Assembly: GCA_021463315.1 (NCBI GenBank)
Contig: JAJTXO010000046.1
Span: forward strand, 1-13,754
Length of the DNA: 13,754 nt
DNA from: Caldilineales bacterium
Lineage (GTDB): Bacteria; Chloroflexota; Anaerolineae; JAAEKA01
Direction: 5' to 3'
Each line of letters begins with the position of its first letter. Position 1 is the stretch's first letter. The notes under the pieces were generated by a model. The model saw only the letters and a list, made by a program, of their open reading frames with translations, was not told the DNA's origin and did not search any database. Both the position numbers and the translations under genes were made by a program. This document shows positions 1 through 8,494 of the stretch, piece by piece.

Positions 1-39
1 CATCCCTTCGCGCTCGGGCTGCGCCATCAGCCTGAATAG

Positions 40-639
40 TTACGCTGCCTTCATATCTTGAGCGACATCCACTTCACGAAAGTCCAACCGTCGCTCCACG
101 TCAAAGACGCTGAATGACGAATTGGTCACGGCTTCGAACGTGGATCGTACCATCCCGCGCAGGCTGGTGGCTGGGATGGCGTCCTTGCCCTCGTATTGGA
201 AGAAGCGATAGCTCTTGTGCTTTTTGTCCGGGGCATTCGTCACTGGTTGTTCTTTCACCTCGTGGCTATCCGAGATGAAAAGCGGCGTGACTGTTTCCAG
301 CGTGCAGGTGATGCGTCCCGTCAGCCCGACGTAGCGGTCATGGGGCGGCGGCGCGCAGCGGCCCAACAACTGCGCGTCAGGGTCGTCAGGGACGATGTCC
401 GGCTCAGGCAGATAGCGCACGAAGTTGTAGGGGTTGAGGTAGCGGTATTGGTCGCGCAACTCGGCCGGCTGGCGCGGCGCTGGCCAGGGAAGTCTGGGCG
501 TTTCCCGAGGTTGAGCCGCGGCCTGCTGGACTTGGGCAGCCTGCTGTTCGCGCTGTGCCGCGCGCGCTTGCTTGCCCTTGTCTTTCTGCTGTTGTTTCCA
601 GGGTTTGCTGGTGGATGGTTTGGGTTGTTTCTTTGCCAT
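40..639 (-). CDS. Truncated second copy of the Cas7-insertion RAMP protein (TIGR03986-like)
   Basis: This 199-aa protein matches only the N-terminal quarter of the 736-aa protein at 1471-3681. Residues 1-62 are a charged Q/A/K-rich tail. The family signature YRYLNPYNFVR is at 65-75, followed by GRCAPPPHDRYVGLTGRITC (93-112), SYRFF (143-147) and SLRG (159-162). The IPG turn before SLRG has become IPA, and the two acidic residues of the paralogue's IDDEP are KE here. Similarity ends near residue 189 (ERRLDFRE); ten residues later comes a TAA stop. The central insertion and the C-terminal glycine-rich loop are missing. The ATG start has a good ribosome site (GTGAGGT) and follows the HEPN-like gene by 6 bp, so it could still be translated. 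Either a decayed duplicate or a retained half-subunit; I favour decay. What follows beyond the window's left edge is unknown. Confidence 0.8.
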   Translation of the reverse strand: MAKKQPKPSTSKPWKQQQKDKGKQARAAQREQQAAQVQQAAAQPRETPRLPWPAPRQPAELRDQYRYLNPYNFVRYLPEPDIVPDDPDAQLLGRCAPPPHDRYVGLTGRITCTLETVTPLFISDSHEVKEQPVTNAPDKKHKSYRFFQYEGKDAIPATSLRGMVRSTFEAVTNSSFSVFDVERRLDFREVDVAQDMKAA

Positions 640-645
640 GAGACC

Positions 646-1452
646 TCACGAGTTTCTGTTCTCAAGATCCTCAATCATCATCCCGATAGCTTTCCGGCAG
701 TCTTGGAGCACTTGCCTGGCAGCCCCTTCGTCCCATTCGGTAGGATTTCGTGCCTTGGGATGCATTGCTTCGTTTCGCTTCTTGAGCAACTTATCAAGTA
801 AGGTAAGAAGCTCCGATGGGCATCTCAAAACAGGAATTTTGAGAGTTGTAGTCAGGTTGCCCCATGCCCCAGAAGCAGGTTGTTGTGTCGTCCTGTGGTA
901 GTAGCTGCGCAGAACATCCTCGGTTGCTCTTAGCATGAACATGATAGATGCTGCCGTAAAACCAACAGCATAGCATTGAGCCGCCTCACGAAAATCATCA
1001 TCACCTTGCGGTGTCAGCTCCAAGATGCCGCCTGAAGGGATGCCAAAGAACGCCGCTGGATCGCTCAGCAAACTCTCGATCTGGCCCTCGCGATCTCGTA
1101 AGGCAACGAAGGCCTTTCGCCGGTTTCCTTCCTCAGTCAGAGCCCGTCCCACAGAAGTGACGATCCGGCGTATACGTATAGCATCGTTTTCAAGACGACT
1201 AGAGCGGTCTTCAGCTTCGATCTGCTCCAGAAGCTTGTCCAGTTCTGTTCCCAAAACGCGCTCAGACTCAGGGAATTCGAGTGCCTCCAGGTCTTTCTGG
1301 AGCATTCTCAGTCGATCGGCGATCCCAAGTTGATTACGGCGCGATGAGTTGATGGGGGTTTGCGAAGTCACACGGCGCAAGACCTCCAAGTTCGAGCCGA
1401 TACTCATGAGTTCCCATACAGAAAGCTCGTTGTTGCGATTGCTGGTTGACAT
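646..1452 (-). CDS. HEPN-like protein with Rx4H motif, candidate accessory RNase
   Basis: I do not recognise a named family. Counting from the ATG at 1450-1452 the protein has 268 aa; a TTG at 1465-1467 would add five residues but has no better ribosome site. Residues 40-125 are charged and probably helical, possibly coiled coil. The C-terminal half (about 150-268) reads like a HEPN/DUF4145-type helical bundle: FxxAAxxYAVGF, then RATEDVLRSYY, WGNL, and finally KKRNEAMHP. The R226-x4-H231 spacing (bases 760-777) is the catalytic signature of HEPN ribonucleases. No CARF domain is visible, so activation by cyclic oligoadenylate is not evident. It begins about 20 bp after the Cas7-insertion stop codon and is followed 6 bp later by the truncated Cas7 copy, so it is cotranscribed with the effector genes. 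It could be an accessory effector, a toxin, or a structural HEPN protein without activity. The HEPN call rests on motif reading only. Confidence 0.72.
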   Translation of the reverse strand: MSTSNRNNELSVWELMSIGSNLEVLRRVTSQTPINSSRRNQLGIADRLRMLQKDLEALEFPESERVLGTELDKLLEQIEAEDRSSRLENDAIRIRRIVTSVGRALTEEGNRRKAFVALRDREGQIESLLSDPAAFFGIPSGGILELTPQGDDDFREAAQCYAVGFTAASIMFMLRATEDVLRSYYHRTTQQPASGAWGNLTTTLKIPVLRCPSELLTLLDKLLKKRNEAMHPKARNPTEWDEGAARQVLQDCRKAIGMMIEDLENRNS

Positions 1453-1470
1453 GGTAGCAAATCTCAATGC

Positions 1471-3681
1471 CTAGCCAGATTGATCTCCGTATTTGTCGAT
1501 CAATGGAAAACCTTCCCGGTCTTCCTCAGCGAGCCGCAGCGCAAGACGCGGGCCAGGATCTTGCCCGCCTCGCTTGTTGCCAACGAACCATTCGTATTGT
1601 TTACCTTCTGCCTGGGGGTGTCGAGTTGGCCGTGGATAGTGGACAGGATAGGAAGGCGTGGCCGACAGCAGCGCTCTCAGGTCCCGGATGTTCTCCAGTT
1701 GCTCGAAGGGCGCGCCGTAGCGCGCCGCCATCGCATCCTTGAAAACGTCTACCCAGCCTTGCCAATCCAGTGTCCTGTTGTTCCAGCCGATCTTCTCGCC
1801 AGCAAGCGAAGCATAGCGCGTTTCGGTGTCCAGCAGCGCGACTTCCAGGATTTCGATCTGCGCCGAGCCGAAACCCAGCGGCTTGGCATAGCCGATACGA
1901 TGGTTCCAGCCTTCCAGTCGCAAGCTCCACAGCAGCGCGCCCAGCTCTACCGGCGCCAGGTTCTCGAAGTCCACGGTGAGTTCGAAGACACTGCCCGCCT
2001 TCTGAACGCCACGCACCGTTCGGTTCTGGTCGCTATTGGCGCCGTTCACGCTTCGGTATTCCTGCGGGTTCAATTTGTCGCCGTGATGGCGGTAGACCTT
2101 GCGCCCGCGCAGGATTTGACTGTCGTTGTCGTAGTCCACCTGTTGGTCACTCAACCTATCCTGTGGCGGCTTGCCGTCACGGGGGCGCAGGTAGAAGCGA
2201 TAGGTGGTCGGCTTCGGCGTCGAGAGGATAGCCAGCGTGTCGTCGAAAACCCCGGCGTCCTGGGTCAACACGGCATGGCTGAAGCGTACACGGCTGGCGT
2301 AGGCCGTGTGCTTGTCCAGATCGGACTTCTTCTGTTCAGGGTCGTCATCGCCCCACACCCAGCCGAAAGCGCGGCAGGCCGGACAGAGCTTCTCGTACTC
2401 GGAGCACTTTGTCAGACCTTCTGGCTGCAGCAGCTCGCCAAGCTTGCGCCTGAAGCCAACCCGCGGCACGGAAACCGGCACGATGAATTTCACGGTGTAC
2501 GCGCCGCGGCCTCCCCCTTCCAACATCGCGTGGACCAGGTCGCCATCGCGCAGCTTTGGTTCATGACGCCCGGTTCGCTCCAGGAGGAAGCGGCTGAACG
2601 CTGGCTCCCTGCCGTCAGGTTGTTCTGGCCTTCGGCGTTTGCCCGCCTCCACGCTGTGGCGTTCCTGGTAGTCGGCGATCAGCTCCTCGTATTTCTTGCG
2701 CGCATCCACTGGCAACTCGATGGGCTGGTGCTGCTGTTCGGTGAAGAACAAGCGCTCATCGTGCTTGTTCTCGATGTTTTGATGGGTGATGCAGAGCCGG
2801 CCGCTAACCCGTCGCTGATTACCTGTAGGATTTGGTATCGGCTGTCCCGTTTTCGCCAGATGAACCACATTCCAGAACTCGAAGTTGCGACGAGGGTGCT
2901 TCATCGGCTCAACGATGGCCTGGCATTCGTCGCCGTGCTGAAAGCCCGCCAGCGAAAGCTTCTTCCGCTTTGCGTAGGGCGTGGTAGGCGCCTGATCGAC
3001 CGTCTTGCTTCTCCAAAGCGGATCATACACATGCACCCAGGCGGCGTACTGTGGGCCAGAAGGACGCTGGTTGGGTGTGACAGGTGTTGTACCAGGCAGC
3101 AGTTCGAGCTCCCAACGATCGTCCATTTTTCGCACTCGCGCCGGTATCAATCGCAGCGCGAGTTCCGGCAGCAGGTGATAGCTCAACCGCTTGTTGCCGG
3201 CGAAGTGGGCGAAGCAGGAGTTGGTGGCCGCTTCGAAGATCGAGCGCACCGCGCCGCGCAGGCTGGTGCCGGGGATGGCGACGTTCCCTTCCGGGTCGTG
3301 GAAAAAGCGGTAGCTGCGATGGGTCTTCCCGCGACCGACAGGTTCATCGTCGATCCCTTCGCTGTCCGAAACGAAGAGCGGCGTTGTGGCGGTCAAGCGG
3401 CAGGTGATGCGGCCAGTCAATCCCACAAACCGATCATGGGGCGGCGGCGCGCAACGTCCCAACAAAGGCGCGGACTTGGGGCTGCGCACCTCCAGCGTGC
3501 GCACGAAGTTGTAGGGGTTGAGGAAGCGATATGAACCAGCGCCATGCTGGGGTTGAACCGGCGACCGTCCTGGCTGAGCAGGTCTTCCCTCGCCAGTTTG
3601 CGGCTTCTTGTCTCGCTTAGGCTGTCGGTTGCTCAGCGACTTGCGGATCATGTTCTGCAGATCATCGTTTTGTTCAGCCAT
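1471..3681 (-). CDS. Cas7-insertion subunit of type III-D effector (TIGR03986 family RAMP)
   Basis: 736 aa, full length for this family. After a basic, proline-rich tail (1-48) comes the family hallmark YRFLNPYNFVR (51-61), then GRCAPPPHDRFVGLTGRITC (75-94), SYRFFHDPEGNVAIPGTSLRG (123-143, the Cas7 conserved turn), and a long middle section that I read as the insertion. Beyond it are CPACRAFGWVWG (433-444), a Cys pair of the kind common in Cas7 proteins, and a C-terminal glycine-rich loop, RIGYAKPLGFGSAQI (595-609). In type III-Dv complexes this subunit sits in the crRNA-bound backbone. Acidic candidates for RNA cleavage are D106 and D111/D112, but the last two are not kept in the truncated copy, so activity is uncertain. 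ATG start with strong site GGGAGG; it overlaps the csx19 stop by 8 bp, suggesting translational coupling. Confidence 0.9.
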   Translation of the reverse strand: MAEQNDDLQNMIRKSLSNRQPKRDKKPQTGEGRPAQPGRSPVQPQHGAGSYRFLNPYNFVRTLEVRSPKSAPLLGRCAPPPHDRFVGLTGRITCRLTATTPLFVSDSEGIDDEPVGRGKTHRSYRFFHDPEGNVAIPGTSLRGAVRSIFEAATNSCFAHFAGNKRLSYHLLPELALRLIPARVRKMDDRWELELLPGTTPVTPNQRPSGPQYAAWVHVYDPLWRSKTVDQAPTTPYAKRKKLSLAGFQHGDECQAIVEPMKHPRRNFEFWNVVHLAKTGQPIPNPTGNQRRVSGRLCITHQNIENKHDERLFFTEQQHQPIELPVDARKKYEELIADYQERHSVEAGKRRRPEQPDGREPAFSRFLLERTGRHEPKLRDGDLVHAMLEGGGRGAYTVKFIVPVSVPRVGFRRKLGELLQPEGLTKCSEYEKLCPACRAFGWVWGDDDPEQKKSDLDKHTAYASRVRFSHAVLTQDAGVFDDTLAILSTPKPTTYRFYLRPRDGKPPQDRLSDQQVDYDNDSQILRGRKVYRHHGDKLNPQEYRSVNGANSDQNRTVRGVQKAGSVFELTVDFENLAPVELGALLWSLRLEGWNHRIGYAKPLGFGSAQIEILEVALLDTETRYASLAGEKIGWNNRTLDWQGWVDVFKDAMAARYGAPFEQLENIRDLRALLSATPSYPVHYPRPTRHPQAEGKQYEWFVGNKRGGQDPGPRLALRLAEEDREGFPLIDKYGDQSG

Positions 3682-4279
3682 CGTGTCCTCCCTGCTTATC
3701 AGCTGGATTGCTGGAGCTCAGCTCGCGATACCACACAAACGCCGTCTGTCCGTTGTCGGTGTAGCGCCAGAAATGCAGGTAGGCGCGGCCCTTGGCATTC
3801 AGTGGATAGGCAAGGTTGGCCGCCGCAACGCGGTCGTCGAACCAGCGGGGTCGGTCGTCCTCGCGCTTCCCCCACAGGATGACCGACTCGGCATAGCGAC
3901 GAAGCTGACAGTCTGGGTTGCCTTCCCAGAAGTCGGTCGCACCAAACCTGGCCAACGGCAGGTCTACTGTCTCACCCACGTAATGCCACAGCCAGCGGTT
4001 GCCATCCCGGCGCAGAGACAAATGCCCGCCTCCGCCGAAGATCTCGGCGCGTTGGAGGAACTTTGGCTGTGTGGGGGCGTCGGCGAACTCGACATGGCTG
4101 ATATGCTCCCAGACGCGATAGCGCATGGCATCCCAGCGCGGTCGCCAGATGTCCAAGAATTCGTTCAGTTGCCCGGCAGGGAACTCCCCACCTAGAATGG
4201 CGGGGCGCTCTGCCACACTGAGCCGCGCCTGCTCCATCTTCTCGTGTAGTCGCTTGAAGTCGATGCTATTGTCGCTCAT
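3674..4279 (-). CDS. csx19: Csx19, type III-D CRISPR-associated protein (TIGR03984-like)
   Basis: 201 aa from the ATG at 4277-4279, which has a GAGGGTG ribosome site; an upstream TTG at 4325-4327 would add 16 residues but lies inside the previous gene and is less likely. Family-like features are AEIFGGGGHLSLRRDGNRW (78-96), an acidic/aromatic core around WHYVGE (98-103), and a C-terminal block GRAYLHFWRYTDNGQTAFVW (164-183). Csx19 is a small subunit particular to type III-D complexes that binds alongside the Cas7 backbone; no catalytic residues are expected. It lies between Cas7-2x (14-bp overlap) and Cas7-insertion (8-bp overlap), consistent with its known company. The call leans partly on context, because the family is poorly conserved. 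Confidence 0.85.
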   Translation of the reverse strand: MSDNSIDFKRLHEKMEQARLSVAERPAILGGEFPAGQLNEFLDIWRPRWDAMRYRVWEHISHVEFADAPTQPKFLQRAEIFGGGGHLSLRRDGNRWLWHYVGETVDLPLARFGATDFWEGNPDCQLRRYAESVILWGKREDDRPRWFDDRVAAANLAYPLNAKGRAYLHFWRYTDNGQTAFVWYRELSSSNPADKQGGHDG

Positions 4280-6080
4280 GGCACCCTCGCAGGATAGGAT
4301 AAAGGTCAGACAGCCAGTAGCCGTCAACTTGGTCGAAGTAGCTGTCTTTCTTCAGGCCGAAGGCGTGGCGACGGTCCGGGTCCGACACGACCTTGTTGAA
4401 TGCGTTGATCCACCCTTCGGCCAGGGCTGTCCAGTCGTCCACGGCAGTCTGGTCATAGGTCAACGTCTGGTAGATCCCGCTCAATTCCTTCTCGGCCTGC
4501 AACAACCGCTGTCCGGCGGCGATTGCAAGCTGCACGGCTGGCTCTTGATCGTTCTGTGGCAGCGGAAAGTCGTCTGCATGGAGGAACCCGAGCATCAGTG
4601 TTCCTTCTTCGATCTTGCACTGACCGAAGCCCTTGGCGGCGCCGAAGCCGACGGTGATCAGCCCATCGTTCAGGTCGCGCAGCACCAGCGCCAGCCAGCC
4701 CAACTCCCACGGTTTTGGGTTCTCCAGGAACAGCCGCACGCTGAACTTGGGCTTCCACAGCACCACTGCGTCGAACTTGGCGCTGTCGCGACCGCCGCCA
4801 GTGAAACGGTCGATGGCCAGGAAGTCCAGCACCTTGGTCTCGACCTTGTCGCCGACGAATGACGCATCCTCGACCCGCAGCCGGCTGCCGTTCCACGTGC
4901 TGCCAAAGAGCTGGCAGGCCAGACAGAGTTTACCATCTGCCCCTTGTTGCTCGAATTTGCTGCGCTCTTCCTTCGGCAAGGTCTTGATGAAGCTGTTGCA
5001 GCTCGCCACCGGATCGTCGGTCTTGGCTGTCAGCGGATTGCAGGCGGGACATGTAGTCAGAAATTGCGCCTTGCGGCTTTCGGCATCGGCGCCTGCGTCC
5101 CATGCTTTGCAGGTCGCGAGGGTGCGGGCGATGCGTTCAGCCTGGCTGCGCAGCACCCCGCGCAGGCTGGAGCCGGGCAACACCGGCCTGGCGCCTTTCT
5201 CGTAGGTCGCCAGCACCGGCGCGTGGTCGAAACCGCTGCGCCCGGCCTGGGTCAGATCGTGGGTGAGAAACGGGCCGGTCGCCGCCAGCGTGAATTCGAT
5301 CACCGCCCAGGAGCAGGCAACGGGATGCTTGCCGCTGTACGGCTTGATCAGGCTGCGAGCCGCCTTAACCCGGTCGGTAAGCCAGTCGCGGCCATCATCG
5401 GTCGCGTCCCACGGCGGGCCGTCTCGCAAGAACTCAATCAGCGTATCCGACTGGCTGAGGTTGCGTTCGATCCAGCAGACGCTCTCCAGCTTGAGCGCGC
5501 CCAAGCCACGATTGACGCGCCCGCCGACCGCGCCTCGCCCCTGTTCCCATTCCGCCAGGGCTGCGGCAAGCAGGGGCAACGTCTTGTCTCGCTTCTCCAG
5601 ACGCCTGTCGATCTCCAGCCGGAGCTTGAAGGCGGTTTCGGCAGGCAGCACCTCGTAGTCGAACTTGATGCGCTCGCGCCGCGCGGCCGCGCCGGTGACG
5701 CGGTCGATGCCCACGCCATCGCGAATCTGCACACCAGGCGCTGTATTCAACGTGGCATCGTATACCAGCACCCGCGCCGCAGTCGCTCCTTCGTTGTCGT
5801 CGCGCGGGTTCACGTCGCCGAACAACTGGCAGACCAGGCATTGGCACGCCTGGTCAGATTGTTCTCCCGTCAGAGCCTGACACGGTTTTTCGTCGTCGAA
5901 CCGCGGCGCTAGCCGGGTGGCAATGCTGCGCAGCGCGCCGGCGATGGCTGTGCCAGGGATCAGCAGGCGGCCACGGGCGTCGCGACGCAGCAGGTCATCG
6001 GCCGTTTCGGTGTCTTGCCCCGTGCCTACATGCAGCGCCGTGCGTAGAACAAGGTCAGCGGTGATCGCTTGAAAGGTCAT
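4266..6080 (-). CDS. Cas7-2x: two fused Csm3-like Cas7 domains of type III-D effector
   Basis: 604 aa with two Cas7/RAMP units. Unit 1 (about 1-210): LHVGTGQDTETADDLLRRD, then LLIPGTAIAGALRS (39-52), CLVCQLFGD (81-89) and glycine-rich VGGRVNRGLGALKLE (185-199). Unit 2 (about 258-500): FDHAPVL (284-290), VLPGSSLRGVLRS (300-312), Cys pairs at CPAC (344-347) and CLACQLFG (386-393), and the loop VGFGAAKGFGQCKI (477-490). D28 aligns with D28 of the neighbouring Cas7-5-11 and with the Csm3-type catalytic aspartate; D285 is the best match in unit 2. Two cleavage sites in target RNA are therefore predicted from this protein. The tail after about 500 is helical. ATG with strong site GGAGGT, 2 bp after the Cas7-5-11 stop codon. 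Confidence 0.92.
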   Translation of the reverse strand: MTFQAITADLVLRTALHVGTGQDTETADDLLRRDARGRLLIPGTAIAGALRSIATRLAPRFDDEKPCQALTGEQSDQACQCLVCQLFGDVNPRDDNEGATAARVLVYDATLNTAPGVQIRDGVGIDRVTGAAARRERIKFDYEVLPAETAFKLRLEIDRRLEKRDKTLPLLAAALAEWEQGRGAVGGRVNRGLGALKLESVCWIERNLSQSDTLIEFLRDGPPWDATDDGRDWLTDRVKAARSLIKPYSGKHPVACSWAVIEFTLAATGPFLTHDLTQAGRSGFDHAPVLATYEKGARPVLPGSSLRGVLRSQAERIARTLATCKAWDAGADAESRKAQFLTTCPACNPLTAKTDDPVASCNSFIKTLPKEERSKFEQQGADGKLCLACQLFGSTWNGSRLRVEDASFVGDKVETKVLDFLAIDRFTGGGRDSAKFDAVVLWKPKFSVRLFLENPKPWELGWLALVLRDLNDGLITVGFGAAKGFGQCKIEEGTLMLGFLHADDFPLPQNDQEPAVQLAIAAGQRLLQAEKELSGIYQTLTYDQTAVDDWTALAEGWINAFNKVVSDPDRRHAFGLKKDSYFDQVDGYWLSDLYPILRGCHERQ

Positions 6081-6082
6081 GG

Positions 6083-8494
6083 TTACCTCCGTTCCTGAGC
6101 TTTCTGACGGGCGGGACCAGCAATGCGGGCAGCCAGCAACTGCAGACCGATGCGCCAGGCCTGGGCATCCTTTTCAAGTTGATGGCTCCGGAGCTTATTA
6201 GCCAATTGATCAACCGCACCCTCTTTTTCAAGTTTGCCATCCTTGGCATATCGACCTATTAGCTGCTCCATATCCGATTTCCCATCAGCCTTGAAGAAGT
6301 TCTTCTTGTCGCGGCCCTTCAAAGGTTGAGTGAGCAACTCCTCCTGTTCGCCCAATCGCTGCAGCGCCTGTTTGATGGCATCAACTGACGTTTGGCGAGA
6401 GGTATGGAGCAGGCGAGCCACCGCTTCGAAGCGTTCATCGTTAAAGCCATTCATCCGTTGTTCCTCCAGATGCTTGAGCCAGTCCAGCGCAAACTGAAGA
6501 ACTGCCACCGACGGATGTGGCGCACTCTCCAATGCCAGCGGCGGCAGGTCAACCCTTTTGCTTTCCGCTCCCTTCATCTGCTGGTACACCGGATGGTTGA
6601 ACGCCACCCGGCCGAAGCCTTCGTCGCGCCGCAAGCCGATCCCTTGCATCTCTGCCTCTTCCAGCAGCCTCGCCAGCTCTTGCCCATCGATGCCCGTGAA
6701 GCTCAGCCGCGCGCTGGAACCGGCGACGATGGCGACATCGCGGGTGCGCGGCAACCCCAACTTGGCGTTGAACGCATCCACCGTGCGCACGGCCGAGAAT
6801 GCCAGCGTCTCGCCGTCCGAACTGCGGTCAATGGAAACGTTCACTGCCGGCGGCAGCCTCAGTTCACGCTTCAGCCATGACGGGTCGAACCCTCGCCAGA
6901 AGCGCCCCCACGGGTCGGACACGACAGCATCGCTCTGCAGCAGCATGGTCACGTTTGCGGTGGAGGTGAGGCGCTCTCCGAGGCTCTGCAATTGCAACAA
7001 GGGCTTGTCGATGGGCCTGAACGCAGCGCTGACCTTGCCGTAGCCGCGCTGTGTGGCCTTGCCCAGTTTGAGCTCGTCAACTTTCCCAACGACCTGCAGA
7101 TCTGCCATCGTCCGTAGAACCTGCCAGACGTTCTCATTGGTGCAGGTGATCTCGCCCACGAAGTACTGTCCCGGCTCCAGCGCCACATAGCCGTAGATGT
7201 CGCCGGTGAGCGCGCGGCCGCTGGTGGGGGCGACGCGGATGTGCATCTCCACCGTCTGCTTGGGCACATGTCCTGACCGGGGAGCGCCTTTGACCAGCGA
7301 GACGAAACCGCCCAGATTTTCCAACTTCACCGGGGCGGCCCTTCGTCCACTGGCAGTTCCTTCAGCGGCGCAGATTGGGCACTCCTGCGGATGATCGCGG
7401 AGAAGGCTCCATATACCGTGTCCCCTATCGCTGCTGCGTTCTGAATAACCAGGGTGCAACTCGCAGGTCATCAGGTCGCGCGGCGCAATGATAGTCCCAT
7501 AGGCCGTGCCAGGGTTGTCTTTCCGAACTTCCAAGGGCGTCAGGGCCGAGAAACGCACGAGATCGCCAAAAAACAACTCGGCGAAGTTCTGGTACGCCAC
7601 GCTGCCAGGTTTCAACTTCTCTGCAAATCGCTGTGCAATGCGCCACGCTAAAGCGCCGCGCAACACGCTGCCCGGGACAGTGTCCAGCGTCTCGAACTGG
7701 TTGCCCGCCTCGGAGCGCCGGGCCACAAGCAGCGGTTCGTCGAGGCGAACCAAAACTTGCAGCCGATAGGCGTGCCGGCCAGGGTCAGCGGCCAGATCCA
7801 GTGGCTTGATAGCGGTATCGATGACGCCGCGGACCGGCTCTTCTACAGCCTCACCCTTCAGGCGCTGCGCAAACCGTCCGAGGATCGCTGTTTCCTTGCT
7901 TCGATCCACCAGGTGGATTTCACACTCACCATAGCCGCGACGTTTGCCCGCGCCGAGGTTGCGCAGCAGGCGCGCGGCGGCGACCAGCCACTCCGCTTCA
8001 CGCTGGGCGGCTTCGTCGTCGATGTCGCACTCGACAACAAAGTAGAAGCGCAGGCTGCCGTCCCCTTCCTCGCGGCTGAATAGCTTGCTCTCTTCGGCGC
8101 GGCGGGTGCGCGGGTTGACCCGGACGCGCGTGGTCGTCTGCGCGGCTGTTTCGCCAGGCCGCCAGTCACGAGACCGTGTCTGCGGCGCAGCCAGCCCCTC
8201 CGGTCTGGCCGATGAGATGCGCCAACGCTTCTTGTGGCCGGGTGTGCCGAAGATACTGCACGCGAGGCACAGGTCATCCTCATGCTCGGCGTGTTCCTTG
8301 CCGGGGAGGGCCCCCAGGTTGAGCAGATCAGTGAGGCTCTCTCGCAGGAGGCCGGCGAGCACCGTGCCGCGGATCACCGGCACGTTGTCCGGATCGCGCA
8401 GCAGCGCCGAGTCCACCTGCAGGCCCAAGCCATGTCCGGCGCCGATGTGGTAGTCGCTCTTGAATGCAATGTCGAACTCCAGGCGGATGCTCAT
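6083..8494 (-). CDS. Cas7-5-11 fusion subunit of type III-D effector (Csx10-like)
   Basis: 803 aa in three parts. Part 1 (1 to about 197) is a Cas7 domain: YHIGAGHGLGLQVDSALLRD with catalytic candidate D28, VIRGTVLAGLLRES (40-53), CLACSIFG (76-83) and a glycine-rich GAGKRRGYGECEI (181-193). Part 2 (about 240-635) looks like a Cas5/Csx10 unit: LDEPLLVARRSE, VPGSVLRGALAWRIA (273-287), a CPIC pair (372-375), LGKATQRGYGKV (477-488) and the closing loop GIGLRRDEGFGRVAF (618-632). Part 3 (about 655-803) has no RAMP motif and reads as charged helices, fitting a Cas11-like small subunit. In type III-Dv this protein holds the crRNA 5' handle and contributes one RNA-cutting site. It overlaps cas10 by 4 bp (ATGA) and has a strong AGGAGG site. 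Part 3 is assigned from position and helical character only. Confidence 0.9.
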   Translation of the reverse strand: MSIRLEFDIAFKSDYHIGAGHGLGLQVDSALLRDPDNVPVIRGTVLAGLLRESLTDLLNLGALPGKEHAEHEDDLCLACSIFGTPGHKKRWRISSARPEGLAAPQTRSRDWRPGETAAQTTTRVRVNPRTRRAEESKLFSREEGDGSLRFYFVVECDIDDEAAQREAEWLVAAARLLRNLGAGKRRGYGECEIHLVDRSKETAILGRFAQRLKGEAVEEPVRGVIDTAIKPLDLAADPGRHAYRLQVLVRLDEPLLVARRSEAGNQFETLDTVPGSVLRGALAWRIAQRFAEKLKPGSVAYQNFAELFFGDLVRFSALTPLEVRKDNPGTAYGTIIAPRDLMTCELHPGYSERSSDRGHGIWSLLRDHPQECPICAAEGTASGRRAAPVKLENLGGFVSLVKGAPRSGHVPKQTVEMHIRVAPTSGRALTGDIYGYVALEPGQYFVGEITCTNENVWQVLRTMADLQVVGKVDELKLGKATQRGYGKVSAAFRPIDKPLLQLQSLGERLTSTANVTMLLQSDAVVSDPWGRFWRGFDPSWLKRELRLPPAVNVSIDRSSDGETLAFSAVRTVDAFNAKLGLPRTRDVAIVAGSSARLSFTGIDGQELARLLEEAEMQGIGLRRDEGFGRVAFNHPVYQQMKGAESKRVDLPPLALESAPHPSVAVLQFALDWLKHLEEQRMNGFNDERFEAVARLLHTSRQTSVDAIKQALQRLGEQEELLTQPLKGRDKKNFFKADGKSDMEQLIGRYAKDGKLEKEGAVDQLANKLRSHQLEKDAQAWRIGLQLLAARIAGPARQKAQERR

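Noticed and set aside
1480..3534. A long plus-strand open frame (684 codons) opposite the Cas7-insertion gene
   Set aside because: It has no recognisable domains, and the opposite strand encodes a clear conserved protein; long antisense frames are common in GC-rich genes.
4944..5912. A plus-strand open frame of 322 codons opposite Cas7-2x
   Set aside because: Shadow of the conserved Cas7-2x frame; no start context or domain.
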